From Blastococcus sp. PRF04-17 (lineage in GTDB: Bacteria > Actinomycetota > Actinomycetes > Mycobacteriales > Geodermatophilaceae): DNA of 64,000 bases. The translations under genes were made by a program, and so were the position numbers. This document shows, one piece after another, positions 37,205 through 45,008 of this stretch; the first letter of the stretch is position 1; every line of letters begins with the position of its first letter. Under the pieces are notes generated by a model that saw only the letters and a list, made by a program, of their open reading frames with translations, had not been told where the DNA came from and searched no databases. The stretch covers positions 2,108,001 through 2,172,000 of the forward strand of contig NZ_CP095412.1 of NCBI RefSeq assembly GCF_023016265.1. The letters run 5' to 3'.

Positions 37205-37821
37205 TCAGCGCACCTCCCGGAACCGCACCCGCGTGCCGGGGAAGAGCAGGGCGGGCGGGTCGCGGTGGACGTCGAACAGGACGGCGTCGGTGCGGCCGAC
37301 CAGCTGCCAGCCACCCGGCGACTCGCTCGGGTATGCCCCCGCGTAGGGCCCGGCGAGCCCGACCGAACCTGCCGGGACCCGGGTGCGCGGTGTCGCGCGG
37401 CGCGGTACGTGCAGTTCCTGCGGCAGGCCGGTGAGGTAACCGAAGCCCGGCGCGAACCCGCTGAAGGCGACCGTGAGCGCCACGGACGTGAGTGCGCGCA
37501 CCACGTCGGGCACCGGCATCTCGACCAGCTCCGCCACCTCCGGGAGGTCCGGCCCGTCGAAGGTGACCGGGAGCTCCAGCGGCGGCCGCTCGGCGGCGTC
37601 CCCGGGGGTTGCGGCGACAGCCGGCGGACCGCTGCGACGTCCAGGTCCGTGGGCGGCCGGTCAAGGAGGACCAGGACGGTCCGTGCCGCCGGCACGAGCT
37701 CCCGCTGGCCGGGCAGCGGCGAGCGCTCGAGCGCCGCCCGCAGACCCGCGACGGCGGCCAGGTCACCGGCTTCCACGAGCAGCGCCCGGTCGCCGTAGGG
37801 CAGCACCCGGGCGTTCTCCAT
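37205..37821 (-). CDS. pxpB: 5-oxoprolinase subunit PxpB (frameshifted)
   Basis: An AHS1/KipI-type protein read in two frames: the N-terminal half (MENARVLPYGDRALLVEAGD, LVLLDRPPTDLDV) and the C-terminal half (LVEMPVPDVVRALTSVALTV, FAPGFGYLTGLP, the SVGLAGPYAGAYPSESPGGW region). Adding one base in the C4G5 stretch at 37600-37608 joins them to 205 residues, the normal family length. FAPGFGYL and ESPGGWQLVGRT are hallmark motifs. It forms an operon with pxpC. Confidence 0.88.
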
Positions 37822-37856
37822 CGGGCCATCGTGCGGCATCGGGCGGACAATCAGGC

Positions 37857-38579
37857 ATGACCATCGCCGAGCGCTTCGCGTCCGCGCTCGACGACGTGTC
37901 CGCACCCGGGCTCGCCGGGGCCGAGCTCCTGCCCGTCCGGCTCGCCCGTGCCTGCACCCGCATGCTGCCGGTCGACGATGCGGGCCTGAGCATGATGAAC
38001 CCGGGCGGTCACCGGATCCCCCTCGGTGCGAGCTCGGCGACCGCCGAGACGGCCGAGCGGCTCCAGTTCACCGTCGGGTCCGGGCCCTGCATGGCTGCCC
38101 ACGAGAGCCGTCAGCCGGTGTTCGCCGCCGAGGAGGACCTGCGCCGCCGTTGGCCCGAGTTCACCGCTCTGCTCCTGCGGAGCACCCCCTACCGCGCGGT
38201 CGTCGCCCTCCCGCTCCAACCCGCCCTGGTCGGGGAGGGCGCGATCGATCTGTACTTCGAGCGGCCGGACGAGGTGCCCGCCCTCGACGTCTTCGAGGCC
38301 ATGGCGGTGGGCGAACTCGTCAGCTCGGCGCTCAACGACGCCGCGGTCTGGTCCGAGTGGTCCTCGTCGGAGGGCCCCGAGTGGCTGCACGGCCCGGTCC
38401 CCCGCCGCCGCGCCGCCGTCTGGGAGGCGATGGGCAAGCTCGGCGTCGAGCTCGAGATCGGGTCGCCGGCGGCGCTCGCCCTGCTCCGGGCGCAGGCCAC
38501 CGGCTCCGGGGTCTCCGTGGACGAGGTCGCCGCCGACGTGCTCGCCGGGCGCCTGCCGACCTCGGCGCTGCGCCGCTGA
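37857..38579 (+). CDS. GAF-ANTAR domain regulator
   Basis: A 240-residue cytosolic protein. Residues ~10-165 form a GAF sensor domain (LARACTRMLPVDDAGLSMMNPGG, VGSGPCMAAHE, RAVVALPLQPALVG). Residues ~180-235 resemble the ANTAR RNA-binding module (RRAAVWEAMGKLGVELEIGS, LALLRAQATG, VDEVAADVLAGRL). ANTAR proteins act by antitermination at paired hairpins; no such target is evident next to this gene. It lies between the pxpBC operon and pxpA, in the opposite orientation. Confidence 0.8.
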   Translation: MTIAERFASALDDVSAPGLAGAELLPVRLARACTRMLPVDDAGLSMMNPGGHRIPLGASSATAETAERLQFTVGSGPCMAAHESRQPVFAAEEDLRRRWPEFTALLLRSTPYRAVVALPLQPALVGEGAIDLYFERPDEVPALDVFEAMAVGELVSSALNDAAVWSEWSSSEGPEWLHGPVPRRRAAVWEAMGKLGVELEIGSPAALALLRAQATGSGVSVDEVAADVLAGRLPTSALRR

Positions 38580-38583
38580 CCGA

Positions 38584-39351
38584 TCAGCCGGCGAACGGCC
38601 GCAGGGTCATGCCGGCGTCCTCGATCGCGCGCCGCACCGCCCGGGCCAGGTCGACCGCGCCGGGAGTGTCCCCGTGGAGGCAGACCGACCGGACCGGCAT
38701 GAGCAGCGTCGTCCCGTCCACCGCCTCGACGACTCCGTTCCGCGCCATGCGCACCGCGCGTCGGGCCACCGCCTCCGGCTCCTGCACGAGCGCCCCCGGC
38801 TGGCCTCTCGGCACGAGCGTGCCGGACGGCGTGTAGCCCCGGTCGGCGAATCCCTCGGCGACGGGATCCATCCCGGCCGCCTCGGCCTCCCGCAGCAGCG
38901 CGGAGCCCGGCAGACCGAGGACGGGCAGCCGGCGGTCGTAGGCGAGGACGGCGTCCAGCACCGCCTGGGCCTGAGCCTCGTGGGTGACCACCGCGTTGTA
39001 GAGGGCGCCGTGCGGCTTGACGTAGGAGATCCGCGTGCCGGCGACCCGGGCGATCCCGTCGAGCGCGGCCAGCTGGTAGAGGACGTCGTCGGTCAGCTCC
39101 GCGGGGGCGACGTCCATGAACCGGCGGCCGAATCCGGCCAGGTCGCGGTAGGACACCTGAGCCCCCACCGCCACGTCGCGTGCGGCCGCCTGCGCACAGA
39201 CGCGGCGCATCGTCGAGGGATCCCCGGCGTGGAAGCCGCAGGCGACGTTCGCGCTGGTCACCACCTCGAGCAGTGCCTCGTCGTCCCCGAGCCGCCAGAC
39301 GCCGAAGCCCTCCCCCAGGTCGGCGTTCAGATCGATCGACGGTGTGGTCAC
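38584..39351 (-). CDS. pxpA: 5-oxoprolinase subunit PxpA (LamB/YcsF family)
   Basis: A 255-residue LamB/YcsF protein with the typical opening IDLNADLGEGFGVW, then SANVACGFHAGDPSTM (metal-like HxGD), VKPHGALYN and SVCLHGDTPGAV near the end. It is the 5-oxoproline-binding/hydrolysing subunit. The GTG at 39351 (VTTPSIDLNAD) gives the family length. It is separated from pxpBC by the GAF-ANTAR gene, although in most genomes the three are adjacent. Confidence 0.92.
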   Translation of the reverse strand: MTTPSIDLNADLGEGFGVWRLGDDEALLEVVTSANVACGFHAGDPSTMRRVCAQAAARDVAVGAQVSYRDLAGFGRRFMDVAPAELTDDVLYQLAALDGIARVAGTRISYVKPHGALYNAVVTHEAQAQAVLDAVLAYDRRLPVLGLPGSALLREAEAAGMDPVAEGFADRGYTPSGTLVPRGQPGALVQEPEAVARRAVRMARNGVVEAVDGTTLLMPVRSVCLHGDTPGAVDLARAVRRAIEDAGMTLRPFAG

Positions 39352-39403
39352 CGGCGCAGTCTCGCACCGGAATGCCGGCCGGCGGCCGTGCGCTGGACCA
39401 GGT

Positions 39404-40519
39404 ATGGGAGCCGATGCGCAGCTGGAGCTCTTCGACCCCGCACCGAGCGCACCCGCCCCGCCGAACCGGTTGCTGCAGGTCCGCGAGATCTTCGCCGAGC
39501 CGGCCGCGGTCGCCTCTCCCCGCGGGCAGCAGGTCCTCGCCCGCTTCCCGGACGCCGCGGTGACGGAGGTGCCGTCGCACTGGCAGATCCCCGACCTGCA
39601 CGGCAACGCGGGGAACGTCGACCGCTGGGTGCGGGTGAAGACCGAGACCCTGGTCCTCGGGGTCAAGAAGTCGCTGTCGGCCCGCCCCAACGACCGCTCG
39701 TCGAACTGGATCGCGCCCTCGACCGCGAACGGCTGCGCCATGGCGTGCGCGTACTGCTACGTGCCGCGGCGGAAGGGCTACGCCAACCCGATCACCGTCT
39801 TCACCAACATCGAGCAGATCACCGGCTACCTGCGCCGGCACGTCGCCCGGCAGGGGACGAAGCCGGAGCCCGACCAGTGCGACCCGGTCAGCTGGGTCTA
39901 CGACATCGGCGAGAACAGCGACTGCTCGGTGGACGCGCTCGTCAGCGACAACGTGGCCGACCTCGTCGCCACCTTCCGCGAGCTGCCGACCGCGAAGGCC
40001 TCCTTCGCCACGAAGTACGTCAACCGGCAGCTGCTCGACCTCGATCCCGCCGGTCGCACCCGTATCCGGTTCTCGCTCATGCCCGACCCCGACGCGAGGC
40101 TGCTCGACGTCCGGACCAGCCGGATCGAGGAGCGGATCGCGGCGATCGACGACTTCGTCGAGGCGGGGTACGAGGTGCACCTGAACTTCTCCCCCGTCGT
40201 CCTCCGGGACGGCTGGACGGCGGACTGGACGGCGCTGCTCGACGAGCTCGACGACCGGCTGTCCCCGGCGGCGAAGGCACAGGCCGCGGCCGAGGTCATC
40301 CTGCTGACCCACAACGCCGACCTGCACCAGGTGAACCTCGGCTGGCACCCCCAAGCCGAGGACCTGCTCTGGCGGCCGGAGGTGCAGCAGGCCAAGCGCA
40401 GCCAGAACGGCCAGCGCAACGTGCGGTACCGCAACGACGTCAAGCGGGACGGCGTCGCGCGGCTGACCGCGCTGATGGCCGAGCGCACGCCGTGGCTGAC
40501 CCTCCGGTACGCGTTCTGA
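39404..40519 (+). CDS. Spore photoproduct lyase (SPL)-family radical SAM protein
   Basis: A 371-residue radical SAM enzyme. The 4Fe-4S-binding CxxxCxxC motif is C111, C115 and C118 (CAMACAYCYVPRR), preceded by SSNWIAPSTANG as in spore photoproduct lyase. Later marks include YDIGENSDCSVDAL, FATKYVNRQLL, RIRFSLMPD and YEVHLNFSPVV. SPL repairs 5-thyminyl-5,6-dihydrothymine in Bacillus spores; the role in non-endosporing actinobacteria is not established but may be photodamage repair. The ATG at 39404 is 52 bases from divergent pxpA. Confidence 0.87.
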   Translation: MGADAQLELFDPAPSAPAPPNRLLQVREIFAEPAAVASPRGQQVLARFPDAAVTEVPSHWQIPDLHGNAGNVDRWVRVKTETLVLGVKKSLSARPNDRSSNWIAPSTANGCAMACAYCYVPRRKGYANPITVFTNIEQITGYLRRHVARQGTKPEPDQCDPVSWVYDIGENSDCSVDALVSDNVADLVATFRELPTAKASFATKYVNRQLLDLDPAGRTRIRFSLMPDPDARLLDVRTSRIEERIAAIDDFVEAGYEVHLNFSPVVLRDGWTADWTALLDELDDRLSPAAKAQAAAEVILLTHNADLHQVNLGWHPQAEDLLWRPEVQQAKRSQNGQRNVRYRNDVKRDGVARLTALMAERTPWLTLRYAF

Positions 40520-40636
40520 CCGGTGCCACCGGTCGCTTTGTCGACTTGGCTACATATCGCGCTGAGCTATCGATCAATCACGCGCTGTATGACATCGTGG
40601 ACCCGAGACACCAGGCGTCGTCGGGAGGAACCAGCT

Positions 40637-42214
40637 GTGCCGGACAGGCCCGCCGACGCAGTCGTCGTCGCGGACACCCAGGGCCGCATCACCTACGTCG
40701 ACCCGGCGATCAGCGCACTGCTCGGCTACGAGCCGTCCGACGTCCTCGGCCGACCGCTCACCGATCTCCTGCCCGCCCGTGTGCGCGCCGACGACGGCGC
40801 CACGACCCAGACCCCTGCGCGACACGCGGACGGGCACGAGGTCTCCGTGGACGTGACCCTCGCGCCCGTGGAGCAGACCGCCGGCGCCGGACCGCAGGAC
40901 CCGGCGGTCGTCGGTGTCCTCCGCGACGCGCACACCGCCGCCCTGCTCGAGCGCCAGCTCCAGGTCAGCCGCTACCTCGCCGCCATCCAGCGGGTGACCG
41001 AGGCGCTCACCGCGGCACCCGACGCCGACGTCGCCTTCGAGCAGCTCCTGCCCACGTTGTGCGAGGAGCTCGACTGGGACGCCGCGATCCTGTGGCAGCC
41101 GGACGACGGCGGGGGTCGGCTGGCGCACGCGGGGACCTGGACCGCCCCCGGCGAGGCCGTGCCTGCGCTCCAGGGCGACACCCGCGTCCGGAGCTTCGGC
41201 CGCGGCGAGGGCGTCCCCGGCCTCGTGTGGCAGCGCCGCCGCCCGGTCGTCGTCGAGGACCTGTGGACCGACCCGGTCTTCATCCGCACCGCGGCCGTCC
41301 GCGCCGACGGAGTCCGCACCGCCGTCGCCTTTCCCTTCCTGCGCGGCGACACGCTGCTCGGCGTCTGCGAGCTGTTCTCCTTCGACCACCGAGCGGTGCC
41401 GAGCGAGCTGCAGGACGTGCTCGCCAGCGCCGGGCGGCAGATCGGCCAGTTCCTCGCGCGGCTGCGCGCCGAGTCCGACGTCCGCCGGCTCGCCGACACG
41501 CTCCAGCGCAGTCTGCTGCCCTCGCACCTCCCGACCATCCCCGGCGTCGAGCTCGCCGCCCGGTACCGGGCGGGCGCCGAGGGCGTCCTCGTCGGTGGGG
41601 ACACCTACGACGTCATGCCCCTGGCCGACGGCCGCTGGATGCTGTTCATCGCCGACGTGTGCGGCGCCGGCGCCGAGGCCGCCGCCATGACCGCCCTGAC
41701 CCGGCACACCGCTCGCGCCGCGGCATCGGGTGGTGGGGATCCGGGTGCGGTCCTGGCCGCCGTCAACGAGGCGCTCCTCCGCGAGCAGCGGCCCGGCCCG
41801 CTGCGTTTCGTCACCGCGTGCTGCCTGATCCTGCGTCGCCGCGCCGGCCGCACCACGGCACAGGTCGCCACGGCGGGGCACCCCGCCCCGCTGGTGCGCA
41901 CCGGCGACGCCACCGTGACGGCGATCGAGGCGATCGGCCTTCCGCTCGGGGTCCTGTCCGACGCCGCGTACGAGGTGGTCGACGTCGAACTGCCCCGAGG
42001 CGCCACCGTGCTGCTCTACACCGACGGCGTGACGGAGGCGCGCGACGACGACGGCGTCCAGTTCGGCGAGGAGCGCCTCGCCGACGTGCTGCGCCGGACC
42101 GCGGGGAGTTCGGCCGACGAGACGGCCGAGGCGGTGGTCGCCGAGGTCGAGGCGCAGCTGCGCGGGTCGCGGCACGCCGCGGACGACCGCGCGCTGGTCG
42201 TCGTCCGCTGCTGA
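40637..42214 (+). CDS. PAS-GAF-SpoIIE/PP2C serine phosphatase
   Basis: A 525-residue RsbU-type signalling phosphatase: PAS domain (~5-110, VVADTQGRITYVDPAISALL), GAF domain (~125-275, LCEELDWDAAILWQ, GVPGLVWQRRRPVVVEDLWT), then a PPM phosphatase domain (~295-520). The metal ligands are in VGGDTYDVM, LFIADVCGAGAEAA and LLYTDGVTEARDDDGV. Such enzymes dephosphorylate anti-sigma-factor antagonists. The GTG at 40637 has GGGAGGAA seven bases upstream. No partner kinase or antagonist is adjacent. Confidence 0.88.
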   Translation: MPDRPADAVVVADTQGRITYVDPAISALLGYEPSDVLGRPLTDLLPARVRADDGATTQTPARHADGHEVSVDVTLAPVEQTAGAGPQDPAVVGVLRDAHTAALLERQLQVSRYLAAIQRVTEALTAAPDADVAFEQLLPTLCEELDWDAAILWQPDDGGGRLAHAGTWTAPGEAVPALQGDTRVRSFGRGEGVPGLVWQRRRPVVVEDLWTDPVFIRTAAVRADGVRTAVAFPFLRGDTLLGVCELFSFDHRAVPSELQDVLASAGRQIGQFLARLRAESDVRRLADTLQRSLLPSHLPTIPGVELAARYRAGAEGVLVGGDTYDVMPLADGRWMLFIADVCGAGAEAAAMTALTRHTARAAASGGGDPGAVLAAVNEALLREQRPGPLRFVTACCLILRRRAGRTTAQVATAGHPAPLVRTGDATVTAIEAIGLPLGVLSDAAYEVVDVELPRGATVLLYTDGVTEARDDDGVQFGEERLADVLRRTAGSSADETAEAVVAEVEAQLRGSRHAADDRALVVVRC

Positions 42215-42221
42215 GGACCGG

Positions 42222-42911
42222 TCAGCCGGTCTGGCCGGTCTCCGCGTGGGCGACGCCGACGGGCTTGGACTCCGGCGATCCGCGCTGGCGCAGGTACACC
42301 GAGAAGACGGCCATCGAGCCGACGGCCAGCATCTCCGACTGCCAGTTCTGGAAGGACCGGTTCCAGAAGTCGGCCTCGCCGAGATAGCCGAGGTAGCTCA
42401 CCGGGTCCTGCTTCTGTCCGATCTCCTCGCTGTTGAACGCGGCCCAGCCGGCGACCGACGACGCCGCCCAGGTGAGCAGGAACAGCGCGCCCATGAGCAG
42501 ACCGAGCGACCGGGAGAACAGCGCGGTCCGCCAGCCGCCGGTCCGCGCCCATTCCGGCGAGTCCTCGTCGGCGTAGCGGCCGACCTTCTGCTCCTTGTCG
42601 CTCTCCGTCCCCTCCTCGCCGGGCTTCTTCGACTCCGACGAGCCCCGCTGGACGAACCACACGGTGGCGAAGATGTAGAGGAAGAACTGCAGGTACTCCG
42701 ACTGCCAGTTCTCCATGACGTCGACCCCGAAGGAGGAGGACGTCACGTAGTCCAGCAGGGACACCTTCTCGAGTCCCTCGGCCATCTGCTGGGCGTTGTG
42801 GTCCGCCGCCCCCGAGATGGCCTGACCCACGAGCGTGAGCAGGAAGGCACCGCCGAACGCGAGACTCAGGGCGTTCGCCCGGAGCGCCCCGTACCGCTTC
42901 CGCCCGGTCAT
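42222..42911 (-). CDS. DUF6766-like membrane protein
   Basis: A 229-residue protein with about four transmembrane segments (ALSLAFGGAFLLTLVGQAI, LQFFLYIFATVWFVQ, LFSRSLGLLMGALFLLTWAA, EMLAVGSMAVFSVYL). Two internally similar NWQSE motifs (ENWQSEYLQFFLY and QNWQSEMLAVGSM) suggest a duplicated two-helix unit. A charged loop separates the halves. It is the last gene of a three-gene operon linked by four-base overlaps. Function unknown. Confidence 0.8.
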   Translation of the reverse strand: MTGRKRYGALRANALSLAFGGAFLLTLVGQAISGAADHNAQQMAEGLEKVSLLDYVTSSSFGVDVMENWQSEYLQFFLYIFATVWFVQRGSSESKKPGEEGTESDKEQKVGRYADEDSPEWARTGGWRTALFSRSLGLLMGALFLLTWAASSVAGWAAFNSEEIGQKQDPVSYLGYLGEADFWNRSFQNWQSEMLAVGSMAVFSVYLRQRGSPESKPVGVAHAETGQTG

Positions 42912-43000
42912 CGGCCCATCAACGCCTCGGCGGTGACGTAGACGATGCCCAGCACGATGACGAGCAGGTACGCCGCGAAGACGAACCGGACGCCGTTCAC
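42908..43000 (-). CDS. 30-aa single-span membrane peptide
   Basis: A 30-residue peptide that is almost entirely one transmembrane helix (VRFVFAAYLLVIVLGIVYV) with a short positively charged start and the tail TAEALMGR. Both ends are locked into the operon: its GTG overlaps the stop of the lipoprotein gene (GTGA), and its own stop overlaps the DUF6766 start (ATGA). These junctions are strong evidence that it is translated. It may stabilise the DUF6766 protein, as CydX or KdpF do in other complexes; that is inference. Confidence 0.75.
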   Translation of the reverse strand: MNGVRFVFAAYLLVIVLGIVYVTAEALMGR

Positions 43001-43386
43001 GGGCCTTCCACCTCGCAGTCGTAGGGACGTTCGGGGCGTGGCGTGCAGACGGCGGCCACGACGCGCCAGCCGACGCGGGTCTCGGTGAGGAAGAGGGTGT
43101 CGCCGTCGAGGCGCACCTGGGCGTCGCCGCCCCAGATCTCCACCGCCGTCACGTCCCCGCCCCGCAACGGCAACTCCTCGACGGCCTCCTCGCACGGCGC
43201 GCCGGCCTGCTCCTCGAGCGCGGCCAGCGTCATCGGTGCGAGCAGGTCGCACCGGACCTCCGGATCCGCCGACGGGTCCTCGAAGGTGGTGGCGACGGCC
43301 TCGACCGCGGGGCGCTCGGCCGACGAGCAGCCGGCCAGCAGCACCGCCGGCCCGACGAGAGCCAGCACGCGAACAGCGCTTCCCAC
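42997..43386 (-). CDS. Small lipoprotein
   Basis: A 129-residue exported protein with a lipoprotein signal (VRVLALVGPAVLLAGC; the cysteine is residue 20). The mature part resembles a small NTF2/DUF4878-like fold in its pattern (VATTFEDPSADPEVRCDLLA, then VEIWGGDAQVRLDGDTLFL and a final WRVVAAVCTP) and contains cysteines that could pair. It is the first gene of the operon with the 30-aa peptide and the DUF6766 protein. Confidence 0.8.
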   Translation of the reverse strand: MGSAVRVLALVGPAVLLAGCSSAERPAVEAVATTFEDPSADPEVRCDLLAPMTLAALEEQAGAPCEEAVEELPLRGGDVTAVEIWGGDAQVRLDGDTLFLTETRVGWRVVAAVCTPRPERPYDCEVEGP

Positions 43387-43489
43387 GCGACCTCCTCTGC
43401 CCGAGGACGAGGGACGCTTCCAGGCCCGCGGGAGGCCCTACCCCCGCCCGACGAGCGCGCAAACGATCTTCACCCGGACGGCGGATACC

Positions 43490-44998
43490 GTGGCGGACGT
43501 GGCTCGGGTGGTGGTGGTCGGCGCGGGCCTCGGCGGTCTCGCAGCTGCCGCCCGGCTGGCCGCGACGGGCCACCAGGTGACCGTCCTCGAGCAGGGCGAG
43601 CGGGTGGGCGGGAAGCTCGGCCGGTACGCCCGCGACGGGCACGCCTTCGACACCGGACCCAGCCTGGTCACCCTGCCGCAGGTGTACCGCGATCTGTTCG
43701 CCGCGACCGGGGCGCCGCTCGACGACGTCCTGGATCTCGTGCGGCTGGACCCGGCGGTCGCCTACCGGTTCGCCGACGGCAGCCGCCTCGCGGTCCCCGG
43801 CGTCGCGGCCGGCATCCCGGCGGCCCTGGACGCCGCGCTCGGGGACGGCGCGGGCGGTCAATGGGCGGCTCTGATGGACCGGGCCGAGCGCATGTGGCGG
43901 ATCAGCGAGGCGCCCTTCCTGCGGCGGCCGCTGCAGGGGGCGGCGACCCTGGCCCGGCTGGCCCGCCGTCCGTCCGAGGTGGCGACGGTGGCGCCGTGGG
44001 CGACGCTGCGCGGGCTGGGCCGGCGGCACCTCGCGGACCCGCGGCTTCGGACGCTGCTCGACCGCTACGCCACCTACTCGGGCTCCGACCCGCGACGGGC
44101 GCCGGCGGTGCTGGCGACCGTGCCGTACGCGGAGCAGGCGTTCGGCTCCTGGTACGTGCGCGGGGGCCTGCACCGGCTGGCCGAGGCCGTCGCGGACCGC
44201 GCTCGGGAACGGGGGGCTCGGATCCGGACGGGCTGCCCGGTCCGCCGCGTGCTCGTCGAGCGCGGCCGCGCCGCCGGGGTCGAGCTGGCCGACGGGGCGC
44301 GGATACCGGCGGACGTCGTCGTCTCGGGCGTGGACGCCGACGCCCTGTACGCGTCCCTCGTGCCCCCGCAGCGGGCGACGCGAGGTGTCCGGCGCGATCT
44401 GGCCCGTGCGACGGCGTCGCTGTCGGGGGTGGTCCTGCTGCTGGCGTTGCGGGGGCGCACCCCGGGGCTGGCGCACCACTCGGTGCTGTTCCCCGACGAC
44501 TACGACGCGGAGTTCGACGCGATCTTCGGCACCGGCCGCTTCACCGCGCCGCGACCGGTCGCCGATCCGACGGTCTACGTCAGCGCGCCCGACGATCCGG
44601 CACTCCGACCGGACGAGAACAGCGAGTCCTGGTTCGTGCTGGTCAACGCGCCACGTCACGACCCGCGTGCCGGTGTCGACTGGGACGCGTCCGGGCTCGC
44701 GGATCGCTACGCCGACGACGTGCTCGACGTCCTGGCCCGCCGTGGCCTGGACGTGCGCGACCGCGTGCGGTGGCGCGTCGTGCGCACCCCGGCCGACCTG
44801 GAGCGGGACACCGGCAGCGTGGGGGGCTCGATCTACGGGACGTCGAGCAACGGCGCCCGGGCAGCCTTCCTCCGCCCTTCCAACGCCTCCCCCGTGCCGG
44901 GACTTTTCCTCGTCGGGGGCTCGTCGCATCCCGGGGGCGGGCTGCCGCTCGTCGCCCTGTCGGCGGAGATCGTCGCCGGCCTGATCGGTCCGGCCTGA
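43490..44998 (+). CDS. Phytoene desaturase (CrtI)-like FAD oxidoreductase
   Basis: A 502-residue flavoprotein amine-oxidase family member: dinucleotide-binding GAGLGGLAAAARLA (11-24), QGERVGGKLGRYARDGHAFD TGPS region, ATYSGSDPRRAPAVLATVP, WYVRGGLHRLAEAVADRA, and the C-terminal FAD-contact LFLVGGSSHPGGGLPLV. These are CrtI/CrtN/CrtD-type hallmarks, so a carotenoid desaturase, ketolase or related step is likely. No other crt genes lie in the window. The GTG at 43490 is chosen; a GTG at 43499 is equally possible. Confidence 0.85.
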   Translation: MADVARVVVVGAGLGGLAAAARLAATGHQVTVLEQGERVGGKLGRYARDGHAFDTGPSLVTLPQVYRDLFAATGAPLDDVLDLVRLDPAVAYRFADGSRLAVPGVAAGIPAALDAALGDGAGGQWAALMDRAERMWRISEAPFLRRPLQGAATLARLARRPSEVATVAPWATLRGLGRRHLADPRLRTLLDRYATYSGSDPRRAPAVLATVPYAEQAFGSWYVRGGLHRLAEAVADRARERGARIRTGCPVRRVLVERGRAAGVELADGARIPADVVVSGVDADALYASLVPPQRATRGVRRDLARATASLSGVVLLLALRGRTPGLAHHSVLFPDDYDAEFDAIFGTGRFTAPRPVADPTVYVSAPDDPALRPDENSESWFVLVNAPRHDPRAGVDWDASGLADRYADDVLDVLARRGLDVRDRVRWRVVRTPADLERDTGSVGGSIYGTSSNGARAAFLRPSNASPVPGLFLVGGSSHPGGGLPLVALSAEIVAGLIGPA

Positions 44999-45008
44999 GC
45001 GGGCGCCG

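Noticed and set aside
38026-42387. A 1453-codon plus-strand frame across GAF-ANTAR, SPL and the phosphatase
   Set aside because: It is an alternative frame through three well-supported genes and lacks recognisable motifs.
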